From assembly GCF_013407955.1 (NCBI RefSeq), contig NZ_JACCBU010000001.1, positions 6,758,001 through 6,822,000 on the forward strand: 64,000 nucleotides of DNA, given 5' to 3'. The position numbers and the translations under genes are program-made. The notes beneath the pieces are model-generated. The model had not been told where the DNA came from. It saw nothing but the letters and a program-made list of their open reading frames with translations, and searched no databases. This DNA comes from Microlunatus parietis (GTDB lineage: Bacteria; Actinomycetota; Actinomycetes; Propionibacteriales; Propionibacteriaceae). This document shows, piece after piece, positions 45,897-54,523 of the stretch. Positions within the stretch are counted from its first letter, which is position 1, and every line of letters begins with the position of its first letter.

Positions 45897-46157
45897 CCTT
45901 GAGGATTAATGCGCCCGCGCTGGTCAGGAGCCAAATGGAAACTCAAGACCTCTTGTGGCAGTGGTACGAAGGAATTTCCTGCAGACTGAGACCAGCAATT
46001 AGAATCTTCCGCGCGTGATGAATTCGGGACCGGCACCTGGTGGGGAAACGACCCCGAGCTGGTCGAGGGTGGGGTCCCGGACAATGGGTGGTCCTTGGGC
46101 TTGCGCTCACACATCGAATGACCGGGGGCCCCGAAACAGGGGAGGAGGTGAGAGGCG

Positions 46158-46454
46158 ATGTCACAGGTCGTGATCAACTGTCCGTCTACGCACAAGGACA
46201 TCCCGACCGGGATCGACCTCGACAAGGCGGCGTGGGATGCCATGAAGCTGGACCAGGGTGCGACTCAGTGCCTTTGGTGCGGCGAACTCCACGTCTGGTC
46301 GAAGCAGCAGGCTCGGCTCGAGGAACCCGCTGCGGCGGAGGAGTCGGAGGTCTCCGAGGAGACCGACCAGGCCGAGAAGACTGTGAAGCTCGAGAAGGCC
46401 CGGAAGTCGGAGGAGGCGCCCGTCGCCACCGAGCGGCTGGCGGCGTCCAACTAG
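46158..46454 (+). CDS. Small conserved-type protein with CxxC and acidic tail
   Basis: 98 aa, ATG 46158 after GGGAGGAGG. The first 50 residues (SQVVINCPSTHKDIPTGIDL and QCLWCGELHVWSKQQA) form a compact domain with C8, C38 and C41, perhaps a single zinc ribbon. The rest is a charged, probably disordered tail rich in Glu and Lys (EESEVSEETDQAEK). I recall short proteins with a CPxCGxxHxWxKxDA end in other bacteria, which this resembles. Function unknown; monocistronic. Confidence 0.7.
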   Translation: MSQVVINCPSTHKDIPTGIDLDKAAWDAMKLDQGATQCLWCGELHVWSKQQARLEEPAAAEESEVSEETDQAEKTVKLEKARKSEEAPVATERLAASN

Positions 46455-46562
46455 CGGCGCGGAACTCGGTGCGAGGGGGTCGTACGGTGTCGGATGACGG
46501 CACCGGGCGGCCCCCTCGCCCGTGCCCGGACGTAGCACGAGAACGATCCCGGAGGAGAGTCG

Positions 46563-46898
46563 ATGGCAAGGGTCTGCTTCACGGTGCAGGTCGATCCGGC
46601 ACGGCTGGCGGAGTACCGGCAGCGGCACGACCCGGTCTGGCCCGAGATGCTGCGGGAGATCGAGGCCTCCGGCCGGCGCAACTACTCGCTGTTCCTGCGC
46701 GATGACGGACTGCTGATCGGCTACTACGAGACCGACTCCGACGAGGCGAGCGCCGCCTATCTGGCCCGGTCGGAGGTCGCCGCCCGCTGGGAGGCGTCGA
46801 TGCAGGAGTTCTTCGTGGGGCTGGACCGACGCGCCGATGAGGCTGCGACTGTCGTACCCGAGGTGTTCAATCTGAAGCAGCAGTTGGGAGCTCTCTGA
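46563..46898 (+). CDS. rhaM: L-rhamnose mutarotase
   Basis: 111 aa, the standard RhaM length (about 104-110). Dimeric ferredoxin-like fold: VCFTVQVDPARLAEYRQRHD (active-site His), VWPEMLREIEASGRRNYSLF and LLIGYYETD, then RWEASMQEFF. It interconverts alpha and beta L-rhamnose. No other rhamnose gene lies nearby, so the exact sugar is inferred. The ATG at 46563 follows GGAGGAGAGTCG. The next gene begins 13 bp after the stop and may be co-transcribed. Confidence 0.88.
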   Translation: MARVCFTVQVDPARLAEYRQRHDPVWPEMLREIEASGRRNYSLFLRDDGLLIGYYETDSDEASAAYLARSEVAARWEASMQEFFVGLDRRADEAATVVPEVFNLKQQLGAL

Positions 46899-46911
46899 CC
46901 GAGGAGGCGGG

Positions 46912-47505
46912 GTGGAGCAGGGCGAACCGCACGTGGTGGTGCGGCGGAGCGCGCGGCGGAAGCGCACGGTCACCGCGTACCGGGAGCGGGACGCGATCGT
47001 GGTCCTGATCCCGCAGCGGATGTCCAAGGCCGACGAGTCCCGGTTCGTCAGCGAGATGGTCAAGAAGGTGCTGGACCGGGAGATCCGGGACCGGGCACCG
47101 GCCGGCGACGCCGAGCTGCGTCGCCGGGCCGCCGACCTCTCCGAGCGATTCCTCGCACCGGCGCTGGGCTACCCGCCCCGGCCGACCCGGGTCAGCTGGG
47201 TGCACAACCAGCAACAGCGCTGGGGTTCCTGTACGCCGAGCACCGGCACCATCCGGCTCTCCCACCGGCTGCAGCCGATGCCGGCCTGGGTGGTCGACTA
47301 CGTCCTGCTGCACGAGTTGGCGCACCTCGTCCACGGCGCCCATTCGCCCGAGTTCTGGGCCCTGGTCGATCGCTACCCGGAGGCCGCCAAGGCGCGCGGC
47401 TATCTGGAGGGCTACCTGGCCGGCCAGGGCACGCCGGCCGCCCAGGACGACGCCCCCGAGGCCGGCCCGGAGGCGTTGGGGCCGGGCGAGCCGCGGCTGT
47501 TCTGA
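46912..47505 (+). CDS. YgjP-like metallopeptidase domain protein (DUF45/M48 type)
   Basis: 197 aa from GTG 46912 after GAGGAGGCGG. The C-terminal domain has the zincin motif LLHELAHLVHGAHSPEFW (HExxH plus a third His) with RWGSCTPSTGTIRLSHRL upstream, the hallmark of the YgjP/DUF45 group. N-terminal part VVRRSARRKRTVTAYRERD is basic, and a disordered acidic tail follows. Cytoplasmic. The biochemical role in this family is unclear: YgjP was once called a UTP pyrophosphatase. Confidence 0.88.
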   Translation: MEQGEPHVVVRRSARRKRTVTAYRERDAIVVLIPQRMSKADESRFVSEMVKKVLDREIRDRAPAGDAELRRRAADLSERFLAPALGYPPRPTRVSWVHNQQQRWGSCTPSTGTIRLSHRLQPMPAWVVDYVLLHELAHLVHGAHSPEFWALVDRYPEAAKARGYLEGYLAGQGTPAAQDDAPEAGPEALGPGEPRLF

Positions 47506-47509
47506 GCGG

Positions 47510-48397
47510 CTACCCGAGCAGGGCGGGAGTGGGCCGGCCGAGCGGCGCCACCTCCTCGACGAGCTGCGCCAGGTAGTCGAACGCGCTCGGGTCCGCCGGG
47601 TCGGGCAGGTCGACGATCGCGAGGTCGACGCCCAGGTCCGCCAGGGCCTCGAAGCGGCGCCGGGCCGCGTCCAGGTCGCGCTCGCCGAGCCGGCCCATCG
47701 TGGTCTTGACGATGTCGTCGTACGGGCGCTCGGCCTCGTCGCAGCGCCGGCGCAGCACGTCCAGCTTCTGCTTCAGTGCGCCCGGTGCGGGAAGCTCGAA
47801 GAAGTTGTTGGCGTCGGCGTACTCGGCAATCAGGCGCATCGTCTTCCGTTCGCCCATGCCGCCGATCATGATCGGCGGCCGGCGCAGCGGCGCCGGGTGG
47901 TTCAGCGGCTGTTCCAGCCGGTAGTGCCGGCCCTCGATCGGGGTATCGTCACCGGCGAACATCCGGTGCGCGATCCGCAGCGTCTCCTCCAGCATCTCGA
48001 ACCGCTGAGCCAGCGGCGGGAACGGTACGCCGAGCCCGCGCGACTCGTGCTCGTTCCAGGCCGCGCCGAGCCCCAGCCAGGACCGGCCGCCGGACAGCAC
48101 GTCCAGCGTCGAGACGGTCTTCAGCAGCAGGCCCGGGTGTCGATAGTGCACACCGGTGACCAGAGCGCCCAGCTGCAGGGTGGTGGTCTGGCCCGCCGCC
48201 CAGGCGAGGGTCGAGTAGGCCTCGAGCATCGGGTCCTCCGGCGGCCCGGCGATCCCGATCTGGAAGAAATGATCCATCGGCCAGAAACTGTGGATGCCGG
48301 CCTGCTCGGCGTCCCGGACGATCCGGCTCAGGGCCGGTCCGATGGCGGCCGGCCCGTCGGGCAGGCCGAACTTCATGACGTGGAGTCCGATCTTCAT
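47510..48397 (-). CDS. LLM-class F420-dependent oxidoreductase
   Basis: 295 aa luciferase-like TIM barrel. Marks include HSFWPMDHFFQI, LGALVTGVHYRHPGLLLKTV, LDVLSGGRSWLGLGAAWNEHESRGLG, and PPIMIGGMGERKTMRLIAEYAD. Actinobacterial members use F420 to reduce or oxidise diverse substrates; this fits the TIGR03560-type subgroup. It lies 22 bp after a MarR-family gene on the same strand with a palindrome between them. Convergent with the metallopeptidase gene, with stops 4 bp apart. Confidence 0.87.
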   Translation of the reverse strand: MKIGLHVMKFGLPDGPAAIGPALSRIVRDAEQAGIHSFWPMDHFFQIGIAGPPEDPMLEAYSTLAWAAGQTTTLQLGALVTGVHYRHPGLLLKTVSTLDVLSGGRSWLGLGAAWNEHESRGLGVPFPPLAQRFEMLEETLRIAHRMFAGDDTPIEGRHYRLEQPLNHPAPLRRPPIMIGGMGERKTMRLIAEYADANNFFELPAPGALKQKLDVLRRRCDEAERPYDDIVKTTMGRLGERDLDAARRRFEALADLGVDLAIVDLPDPADPSAFDYLAQLVEEVAPLGRPTPALLG

Positions 48398-48406
48398 GCG
48401 CCCATG

Positions 48407-48418
48407 TTAGCCGGCTAA
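48407..48418. promoter_or_regulatory. Perfect 12-bp palindrome TTAGCCGGCTAA, possible MarR operator
   Basis: Lies in the 22-bp gap between the MarR stop and the LLM oxidoreductase start. Its symmetry and neighbour make it a candidate operator for local control of the oxidoreductase, though no promoter is visible inside so short a gap. Confidence 0.3.
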
Positions 48419-48419
48419 T

Positions 48420-48821
48420 CTAACCGGTGACGCGACCCAGGAGTTCCGCCAGCCGCGCCGCGTCGGCCTCGCTCAGTCGCGCGGTGATCAAGGCGTCGGC
48501 CTCCAGCCAGGCCTGCTCGACCGGCGCCTGCAGCGCGCGCCCGGCCTCGGTGAGGTGGACCGTCCTGGTCCGTCCGGGGCCCGGCTCGCGGCGCAGGTAG
48601 CCGGCCCGCTCCAGCCGCTGCAGCGCCTTGGTCACCGTCGGCGGCTCGACCCCGATCCGCGCGATCAGTTCGGACTGGGTGATCCCGTCCGACTCCCAGA
48701 GCCGGGCCAAGAGCAGATCCTGGCCGGGATGCAGCCCGACATCGGCGAGCACCGGCCAGATCGCCGGCCGGGCGGCCTTCGACGCCTTGAGCAGCCGGTA
48801 CGCCAGCGTCGCCTCGATCAC
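48420..48821 (-). CDS. MarR-family transcriptional regulator
   Basis: About 133 aa from GTG 48821; a TTG at 48836 would add five residues. Winged helix: GLHPGQDLLLARLWESDGIT, then the recognition region SELIARIGVEPPTVTKALQRL and the wing GYLRREPGPGRTRTVHLTEAG. The C-terminal helix ends in AARLAELLGRV. MarR proteins sense phenolics, drugs or oxidants. Most likely it regulates itself and the LLM oxidoreductase downstream. Confidence 0.9.
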   Translation of the reverse strand: MIEATLAYRLLKASKAARPAIWPVLADVGLHPGQDLLLARLWESDGITQSELIARIGVEPPTVTKALQRLERAGYLRREPGPGRTRTVHLTEAGRALQAPVEQAWLEADALITARLSEADAARLAELLGRVTG

Positions 48822-49755
48822 CCTCCCACCGTACAAACCGCCGACCGGTCACCACCGCGGCCGTTCTGCCGGCGTGTCGCAGCGGAAGTGACCGGCCGGC
48901 GCGGGAGAGGGGTGGGCCGGCGGGGCAGGAGTCGGTCCAGGTCGGTGTGGGGAGTTCTGCGGTGCGGCTCTGGGTTGGCCGTGGGAGGGGTGCCGGTCGG
49001 CGCGGAGAGAGGCCGGGTGGGGACAGGGGTGAACCGGTCGGATCAGGGCGAACCGCAAGATTTCGCGTCCGCTGCCTGAGCCGGGTCGACGGCATTTCTG
49101 CCGCTGCACCGAGAGTGACGTTGCGACCGCGATCGGGGGCCGGAGGAGGTCGCCAAGTCACCACTCGGTGAACCGAGCCCGACCTGGCCGGCGCGCCCTG
49201 GGGCCTGAGCCCAAGAATCTTCGGTTCGAGCGGGGAGATCGGTTCCGGTTCCACCCGGCCAGGTGGAGGTAGTGCTTCCGCCTTCGCACGGCGGATGTTG
49301 AGGTCGGCGGTTTCTTGACCACCACGGCACGAACGTGCTCGAGATCGACCCCGGACGACAACGATCCGGCCTGCCCGGACACGAACCGTTCGAATCGGGC
49401 CGTGCAGTCTCGTCAGGGCCCAACGGTCGAGGCGATTCCGGAGCGCGGCCGGGGCGGCTCGGTCCGCCCGGAATCACGGGTATCCAGTCTCGCGGTCGGA
49501 GCATGCTGTCGAGCGCCTTGACTCGAGTCCGAGTTCCCCAGCCCGAACGGGCGAGCCCACGGAGTGCTGTCCGGCGACGATGGGCCGTGACCGGCACGGG
49601 CGATCTGACTGTTCAGCGTCCGGAGACGTGAAACCGCCCCACCCTCGGGGGAAGGTGAGGCGGCGAGGCCGGCGCCAAGCGCGGCCTCACTGCGGCGCCG
49701 CAGGCATGGCCAGTTTGGCGGGATCGGAGCGGAGTGGCAACTCCGGTCCGTCGGC
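48822..49755. other. Gene-free stretch of about 930 bp between marR and osmC
   Basis: No supported gene. Frames on both strands are Arg/Pro-rich and lack ribosome sites. From 49158 to 49382 the minus strand reads SGVDLEHVRAVVVKKPPTS and RRRKHYLHLAGW, which has some coding look but no known relative. A possible terminator is at 49634-49663. Confidence 0.45.
49634..49663 (-). terminator. Probable terminator after the OsmC-family gene
   Basis: CCGCCCCACC (49634-49643) and GGTGAGGCGG (49654-49663) form a 10-bp stem with one mismatch and a 10-nt loop. Read on the minus strand the stem is followed by TTTCACG, a short T-run. It lies about 90 bp after the osmC stop. Confidence 0.45.
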
Positions 49756-50178
49756 TCACTCGATCCGGGTCGCGATCGGCGTACCGAGCTCGATGGTCCG
49801 GCCGACCGTGCAGAGCCGGTCGTGGGACTGCGCGACGATCTTCGGCAACAGTTCACGGGCCGCTTCGCCGGCCTCGCCGTCGGGAAACGTCACGTCGAAC
49901 GTCACGGCCAGGTCGGTCAGCCGGTTGCCCTGCTCGTCGCGGATCTTCTCCGCGTCGACCTCGACCCGGAACGAGTCGGGCTCGGCCCGTCGTGCGGTCA
50001 CGGTGCCGACGTCGATCGCCGTACATGCGGCGATGGCGGCGAGCAGCAGCTCGACCGGGGTGAAGTCGCTGTCCGCCGACCCGATCGTGACCGTGCCGCC
50101 ACGGACGTTGGTGGCCGTGAACGTGCCGTCGGCGTCCCGGGTGAGGGACACGGAGCGGTGCGTGGAGTCGTGCGCCAT
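49756..50178 (-). CDS. OsmC/Ohr-family protein
   Basis: 140 aa from ATG 50178. OsmC fold: DADGTFTATNVRGGTVTIGS, then SADSDFTPVELLLAAIAACTA with the conserved cysteine (C65 or so), and LAVTFDVTFPDGEAGEAAREL. The second cysteine lies in HDRLCTVGRTIELGTP, so the peroxide-reducing Cys pair is present. These enzymes detoxify organic hydroperoxides in the cytosol. It lies 45 bp downstream of a Nudix gene on the same strand, possibly one operon. Confidence 0.85.
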   Translation of the reverse strand: MAHDSTHRSVSLTRDADGTFTATNVRGGTVTIGSADSDFTPVELLLAAIAACTAIDVGTVTARRAEPDSFRVEVDAEKIRDEQGNRLTDLAVTFDVTFPDGEAGEAARELLPKIVAQSHDRLCTVGRTIELGTPIATRIE

Positions 50179-50223
50179 GGAGCAACCCTGCCAGAGCCCG
50201 CCACCGGTCATGATCAAGGACAC

Positions 50224-50757
50224 TCAGCGAAGCAGCGCGGCCTGGACCAGCGATGTGACCGATCGGTCGTCGGCCGGGATCCGCTCCGGGTCGAACCAGC
50301 GGACGTCGTCCGACTCGTCGCTGACCACCGGATCGGGCCGCCCGGCCACGGTGGCCAGGAACTGGACGTCGAGATGATCACTGCCGCCCGGCCCGCAGAA
50401 GGCGACCCGGTGCCGGGACAGCCGCAGCGGGACCGGATCGATCGTGATCATGGACAGGCCGGTCTCCTCGGTCGCCTCCCGCAGGGCGGCCCCGGGCAGG
50501 CTGGTGTCGCCGGCCTCGAGGTGGCCACCGGCCTGCAGCCACCGGCCGACCTTGCGGTGCAGCACCAGCAGCACCTGTCCGGTCTCCGGCGCCTTGATCA
50601 GCGCGCTCGCGGTGAGGTGGGCGCCCGGGCAGTCGCGCGACCAGCCGTCCGGCCGCGCCCGAAGATGATCAAGGTACGCGAGCCGCAGCGACTCCTGGTC
50701 GGGATCGGCCGGACGCCAGCCGGACAGCACGTCGCGGCAGCTGTCGAGCAGGCTCAC
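50224..50757 (-). CDS. NUDIX hydrolase
   Basis: 177 aa. Nudix box GHLEAGDTSLPGAALREATEETG with REATEE catalytic glutamates; N-terminal ESLRLAYLDHLRARPDG, and C-terminal DVRWFDPERIPADDRSV. Substrate unknown (nucleoside diphosphate derivatives in general). The start overlaps the stop of the DUF2342 gene upstream by 4 bp, so both are co-translated. Confidence 0.88.
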   Translation of the reverse strand: MSLLDSCRDVLSGWRPADPDQESLRLAYLDHLRARPDGWSRDCPGAHLTASALIKAPETGQVLLVLHRKVGRWLQAGGHLEAGDTSLPGAALREATEETGLSMITIDPVPLRLSRHRVAFCGPGGSDHLDVQFLATVAGRPDPVVSDESDDVRWFDPERIPADDRSVTSLVQAALLR

Positions 50758-52256
50758 TCCTTGCCGGCCCCGCCCTCATGATCATCTCCGTCTTTCCGAT
50801 CATGCTGCTCGTCGCGCTTCTCCTCGGCGTCCAGCAGTTCGGCCAGGGCGGCGTCGAAGTCGGAGTCGTCGGTTTTGGTCTCGCCGGAGACGAAGCCGAG
50901 CGGGTCGTCCAGGTCGGCCGAGGTCGGCAGCACGTCCGGGTGCGACCAGACCGCGTCCCGGCCGTCGACGCCACGGGCCTCGGCCAGCGCCGCCCACAGG
51001 TTCGCCGCGTCCCGCATCCGCCGCGGCCGGAGTTCCAGCCCGACCAGGGTCGCGAAGGTCGCCTCGGCCGGGCCGCCGGACGCCCGATTCCGCCGTACGG
51101 TCTCGGCCAGCGCATCGGCCGCCGGCATCCACTTCGAGGTCGCCCGGGTCACCACGTGGTCCACCCAGCCCTCGATCAGCGCCAGCATCGTCTCCAGCCG
51201 GTCCAGCGTCGCCTTCTGCTCGGGCGTCTTCTGCGGCTCGAACAGCCCGCCCTCCAGCGAGCGGCCGAGCTCCTCGAGGTTGTTCGGGTCGATCTGGCCG
51301 ACCGCCTCCTCGAGCGCCGAGGTGTCGATCGTGATGCCGCGCGCGTACTCCTCGACCAGGGCCAGGACCTGCTCGCGCAGCCACGGCACGGCCGCGAAGA
51401 GCCGCTGCCGGGCGGCCTCCCGCAGGGCCAGATAGAGCAGGACGTCGCTCTGCTGCTGATCAAGTCCCTCGCCGAAGGCCTCGACGTTCGTCGGCAGCAG
51501 GGCCGCCTGGCCGGGCTTGCTCAGCGGCAGCCCGATGTCGGTCGCGCCAACGACCTCGGTGGCCAGCCGGCCCAGCGCCTGGCCGAGCTGCAGCCCGAAC
51601 ATCGAGGCACCGGAGGTCCGCAGCATCGGCCGCAGCATCTGTTCCAGGCCGGCCATCTGCGGCAGCTGCTGGAGCTCCTCGGAGTCGAGGCTGAAGCTGA
51701 GGGCGCCCTCCATCGCGTCGGCGATGTGGCTCGCGACCGGCTCGACCAGCCGGCGCCAGACCGGCAGCGTCTGCTCGACCCAGTCGGCCCGGCTCCAGGC
51801 CCGCATCGTGCCGGTGGTGCGGGGGAAGATCATCGCCTCGTCCAGCCACACCTCGGCGATCGACGCGGCCTGGTCGATTTCGCGCCGCTGCCGGTCGTCC
51901 GGGGTCGGGTCGGGACCGAGCGCGGCGACGGCCTTGCGTGCCGTGTCCTTGGTCACGTCCCAGTTCACGCCGGAGCCGGTCTCGGCTGTCTGGGAGAAGA
52001 TCGAACCGGACCCGCCGAGCATCGCGAAAGCGTTCTGCAGTTGGCCGATCAGCGCGTTCATGTCCTGCGGATTCCCGGGTTCGCCCGGCTTGCCCAGACC
52101 GGCGTTGCCGCCGGCGAGCTGCGAGAACAAGGCCTCGAGGGGATTGGCCGGCCCGTCGCCGGACTTGTCCGAACGCGCGGCCTCGTCGGGTCCGGTCCCG
52201 TCGTCGGGCTCGCGGTCCGGGTCCGGCTGGTCGTCGGGGCGACGATCCTCGGCCAT
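50754..52256 (-). CDS. DUF2342 zincin-like protein, Rv3195 type
   Basis: 500 aa from ATG 52256, six bases after GAGGAG (a second ATG at 52262 overlaps the site). The N-terminus is acidic and disordered (about 1-60). The core includes WLDEAMIFPRTTGTMRAWSR, FGLQLGQALGRLATEVVG, GLDQQQSDVLLYLALREAAR, and LALIEGWVDHVVTRAT, with RPRRMRDAANLWAALAEA near the end. This family is annotated as zinc-dependent metalloprotease, but no HExxH is seen here: the equivalent place reads EGWVDHVV. In mycobacteria it lies beside the PDZ protease gene, as here. Role unknown. Confidence 0.85.
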   Translation of the reverse strand: MAEDRRPDDQPDPDREPDDGTGPDEAARSDKSGDGPANPLEALFSQLAGGNAGLGKPGEPGNPQDMNALIGQLQNAFAMLGGSGSIFSQTAETGSGVNWDVTKDTARKAVAALGPDPTPDDRQRREIDQAASIAEVWLDEAMIFPRTTGTMRAWSRADWVEQTLPVWRRLVEPVASHIADAMEGALSFSLDSEELQQLPQMAGLEQMLRPMLRTSGASMFGLQLGQALGRLATEVVGATDIGLPLSKPGQAALLPTNVEAFGEGLDQQQSDVLLYLALREAARQRLFAAVPWLREQVLALVEEYARGITIDTSALEEAVGQIDPNNLEELGRSLEGGLFEPQKTPEQKATLDRLETMLALIEGWVDHVVTRATSKWMPAADALAETVRRNRASGGPAEATFATLVGLELRPRRMRDAANLWAALAEARGVDGRDAVWSHPDVLPTSADLDDPLGFVSGETKTDDSDFDAALAELLDAEEKRDEQHDRKDGDDHEGGAGKE

Positions 52257-52450
52257 GGCCATCTCCTCGTGGGGTTCGTTGACGTCTTCCCACCACCGTA
52301 CGCGTCCCCGCCCGAGCACCCCGTACCTGATCGCTGACAGCGCACAGTCTTGGTGCCGCACAGACCTGCGCACTCTCCGATTCCTGAGAATCGGCCGAGC
52401 GCGCCGTCCGCCCCGTTCGATCCACAGGCCCGCTGGGTAGGGTGCTGCGC

Positions 52451-52900
52451 ATGGTTGCCGTCCGGCACGTCCAGATCACCCCGTCGCCGCTCAGCGTCGA
52501 CCGGGTGCTCGCGGCCGTCGCGGACGACCACATCGGCGGGATCGGCCTCTTCGTCGGTACGGTGCGCCGGCGCGACGAGGGCCGCGAGGTGACCACGCTC
52601 GACTACACGGCGCACCCGTCCGCGGAGGCGGTGCTGACCGACCTGATCCGCCGTACGACAGCGGACCGCCCGGTGCTCACCGCGGCGGTCGAACACCGGA
52701 CCGGGCGGCTCGAGATCGGCGACCTGGCCGTGATCGTCGCGGTCGGCGCGGAACACCGGGCCGAGGCGCTCGACGTGTGCCACGAACTGATCGACCGGAT
52801 CAAGGCCGAGGTGCCGATCTGGAAGGAACAGGAGTACGCGGCGGGCGACACCTCCTGGGTCGGCCTGCCTGAGTCCCCGTCGGCCGGAGTGGTCGGGTGA
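52451..52900 (+). CDS. moaE: Molybdopterin synthase catalytic subunit MoaE
   Basis: 149 aa from ATG 52451. MoaE marks: HIGGIGLFVGTVRRRDEGRE, TLDYTAHPSAEAVL, AAVEHRTGRLEIGDLAVIV, AVGAEHRAEALDVCHELID and the catalytic Lys region IKAEVPIWKEQEYAAGD. It transfers sulfur from MoaD to precursor Z in molybdenum-cofactor synthesis. No other moa gene is near. The stop overlaps the next start in GTGA, coupling it to the PDZ protease. Confidence 0.93.
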   Translation: MVAVRHVQITPSPLSVDRVLAAVADDHIGGIGLFVGTVRRRDEGREVTTLDYTAHPSAEAVLTDLIRRTTADRPVLTAAVEHRTGRLEIGDLAVIVAVGAEHRAEALDVCHELIDRIKAEVPIWKEQEYAAGDTSWVGLPESPSAGVVG

Positions 52901-53937
52901 CCAAGCAGACCTGGACGGCCTTCTGCTCGGCGGCCGTGTTCATCGCGTTGACGGCTCTGCTGGTGTTCGTGCCGGCGCCGTACGTGTCCTGGTCGCCGGG
53001 CGGCGTGCAGGACACCCTCGGCGAGGTCAACGGCGCCCCGATCATCACGATCAAGGACACGCCGACGTATCCGACCAACGGCCGGCTCGACCTGACCACC
53101 GTCTCGGTGTCCCGGGTCGACGCCAGGGTCAGCCTGCCGGAGGCCGTGCTGTCGTACTGGCTGCCGGGGCGGGACGCGCTGCCGCGGGCCAGCGTCTACC
53201 GGGAGGGCACCTCGGTCGAGGAGTCCGAGCAGGAACAGACCGTGAGCATGGCGACGGCGCAGCACGATGCGATCGTGGCCGCGCTGCGGGCGGCGAACCG
53301 GCCGGTGCGGCCGATGCCGGTGGTGTCCTCGGTGATCGTGGACGGGCCGGCCCATGATCGACTGCAGCCCGGCGACTTGATCATGTCGGTGGACGGCCAG
53401 CCGGTCAGCCAGGTCGATCAGGCGGGTGCGTTGATCAAGCGGCACCGGGTCGGCTACCGGGTGCCGTTCGAGGTGCTGCGTGATCATCGCAAGGTGAAGG
53501 TCGTCGTCCAGACGGTCGAGTCGAAGACGGACCCCGGGGTGCCGATCGTCGGCATCACCATCGGGCTGGGCTATTCCTACGACCCGCAGATCGAATTCGA
53601 TCTTGGTGACCGGATCGGCGGGCCGAGCGCCGGCCTGGTCTTCGCGCTGGCGATCTATGACAAGATCACGCCGGGGGAGCTGCTGGCCGGCCGGCACATC
53701 GCCGGCACCGGCACGATCGACCCGGACGGCAACGTCGGGGCGATCGGCGGACTGCAGGAGAAGATCACGGCCGCGGACAACGCCGGTGCCACGGTGTTCC
53801 TGGTGCCGGCACCCAACTGCCCGGAGCTCGCCGGGCTGCAGACCGACCTGGAGTTGATCAAGGTGACCACGCTGAAGGACGGTATCGACTCGTTGAGCCG
53901 GCTGGACCGGCCGGAGAGCCTGCCCCGATGCGGATGA
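52897..53937 (+). CDS. PDZ domain/Lon-type serine protease (YlbL, Rv3194c type)
   Basis: 346 aa. An N-terminal TM anchor (AAVFIALTALLVFVPAPYVS, about 9-28) precedes a PDZ domain (GDLIMSVDGQPVSQVDQAGA) and a C-terminal Lon-like S16 protease domain: GGPSAGLVFALAIYD carries the catalytic Ser, and GLQEKITAA the Lys. The active site faces outside. YlbL-type proteins are involved in cell-envelope or division quality control in firmicutes; the actinobacterial role is not settled. It is followed by PPA1309 and UPF0182 genes, the conserved order. Confidence 0.9.
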   Translation: MTKQTWTAFCSAAVFIALTALLVFVPAPYVSWSPGGVQDTLGEVNGAPIITIKDTPTYPTNGRLDLTTVSVSRVDARVSLPEAVLSYWLPGRDALPRASVYREGTSVEESEQEQTVSMATAQHDAIVAALRAANRPVRPMPVVSSVIVDGPAHDRLQPGDLIMSVDGQPVSQVDQAGALIKRHRVGYRVPFEVLRDHRKVKVVVQTVESKTDPGVPIVGITIGLGYSYDPQIEFDLGDRIGGPSAGLVFALAIYDKITPGELLAGRHIAGTGTIDPDGNVGAIGGLQEKITAADNAGATVFLVPAPNCPELAGLQTDLELIKVTTLKDGIDSLSRLDRPESLPRCG

Positions 53938-53944
53938 GGATTCG

Positions 53945-54523
53945 ATGAGTACGGACTCCGAAGGACCCGCCCAGGCCGACGAGGCACTGGTCGCGGCGTT
54001 GATCGAACTGGAACGGCACGTGGGCGAGGCCGGCTGGGACCAGCCGCCCCGGCTGTTCGCCCTGGTCCGCACCGACGACGTGATCGCCGCGGAACCGGGC
54101 CTGGTCGACCGGCTCGGCCTGCGCGGCAGCGCCGACGGTGCCCCGGCGGACGCGCTGACTGCGATCGAGCAAGATCATTTCCAGAGCACCGGCGACCTGG
54201 TGGCGGACCTGGCCCCGGTGATCTGGCCGGAACCGGTGTTCGGCTGCGCGATCGCGGCGGAGCGGACCTTCCTGCCGGCGGCCGCGGAGGCCGACCTGCC
54301 GGAGGACCCCGACCGGGCCGCCGAATTCGTCAATCAGCACCCGGACCGGCAGGATGTCCGAGTCGTGGTCGGAGTCGACCGGGCCGGCCATCGGCACGGC
54401 GTGGCCCGGCTGACCTCGCGCCCGGAGGACCTGCTGGCGGCACCGGACCTGGTGCCCGGGCTGGGCGCGGCACTAGCACATACGCTGAACAGTGAAGAGC
54501 CTGATGGTGAGGAGAGACCGTGA
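53945..54523 (+). CDS. PPA1309-family protein
   Basis: 192 aa. Recognised by ALTAIEQDHFQSTGDLVADLA with VIWPEPVFGCAIAAERTFLP and DVRVVVGVDRAGHRHGVARL, typical of the PPA1309 family named after Cutibacterium acnes. It is cytosolic, acidic and of unknown function, restricted to actinobacteria. Seven bases separate it from the PDZ protease and it overlaps the UPF0182 start by 4 bp, so these three genes plus moaE form one operon. Confidence 0.85.
   Translation: MSTDSEGPAQADEALVAALIELERHVGEAGWDQPPRLFALVRTDDVIAAEPGLVDRLGLRGSADGAPADALTAIEQDHFQSTGDLVADLAPVIWPEPVFGCAIAAERTFLPAAAEADLPEDPDRAAEFVNQHPDRQDVRVVVGVDRAGHRHGVARLTSRPEDLLAAPDLVPGLGAALAHTLNSEEPDGEERP

Larger units (their letters stand above)
45543..46157. 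other. 615-bp intergenic region with inverted repeat and two DnaA boxes
   Basis: No gene is supported on either strand. It contains a 13-bp inverted repeat (45710-45778), two TGTGGACAA sites (45843-45851, 45888-45896) and, from about 45900, a stretch of lower GC (AAATGGAAACTCAAG). It ends with the ribosome site GGGAGGAGGTGAGAGG of the next gene. The promoter of the 46158 gene must lie here. Confidence 0.5.

Noticed and set aside
45788..46243. 151-aa minus-strand frame over the DnaA boxes
   Set aside because: Low-quality codon use, overlaps the convincing gene at 46158 and its ribosome site.
49043..49597. 184-aa minus-strand gene between osmC and marR
   Set aside because: No ribosome site, no recognisable motif, atypical composition; left as unassigned.
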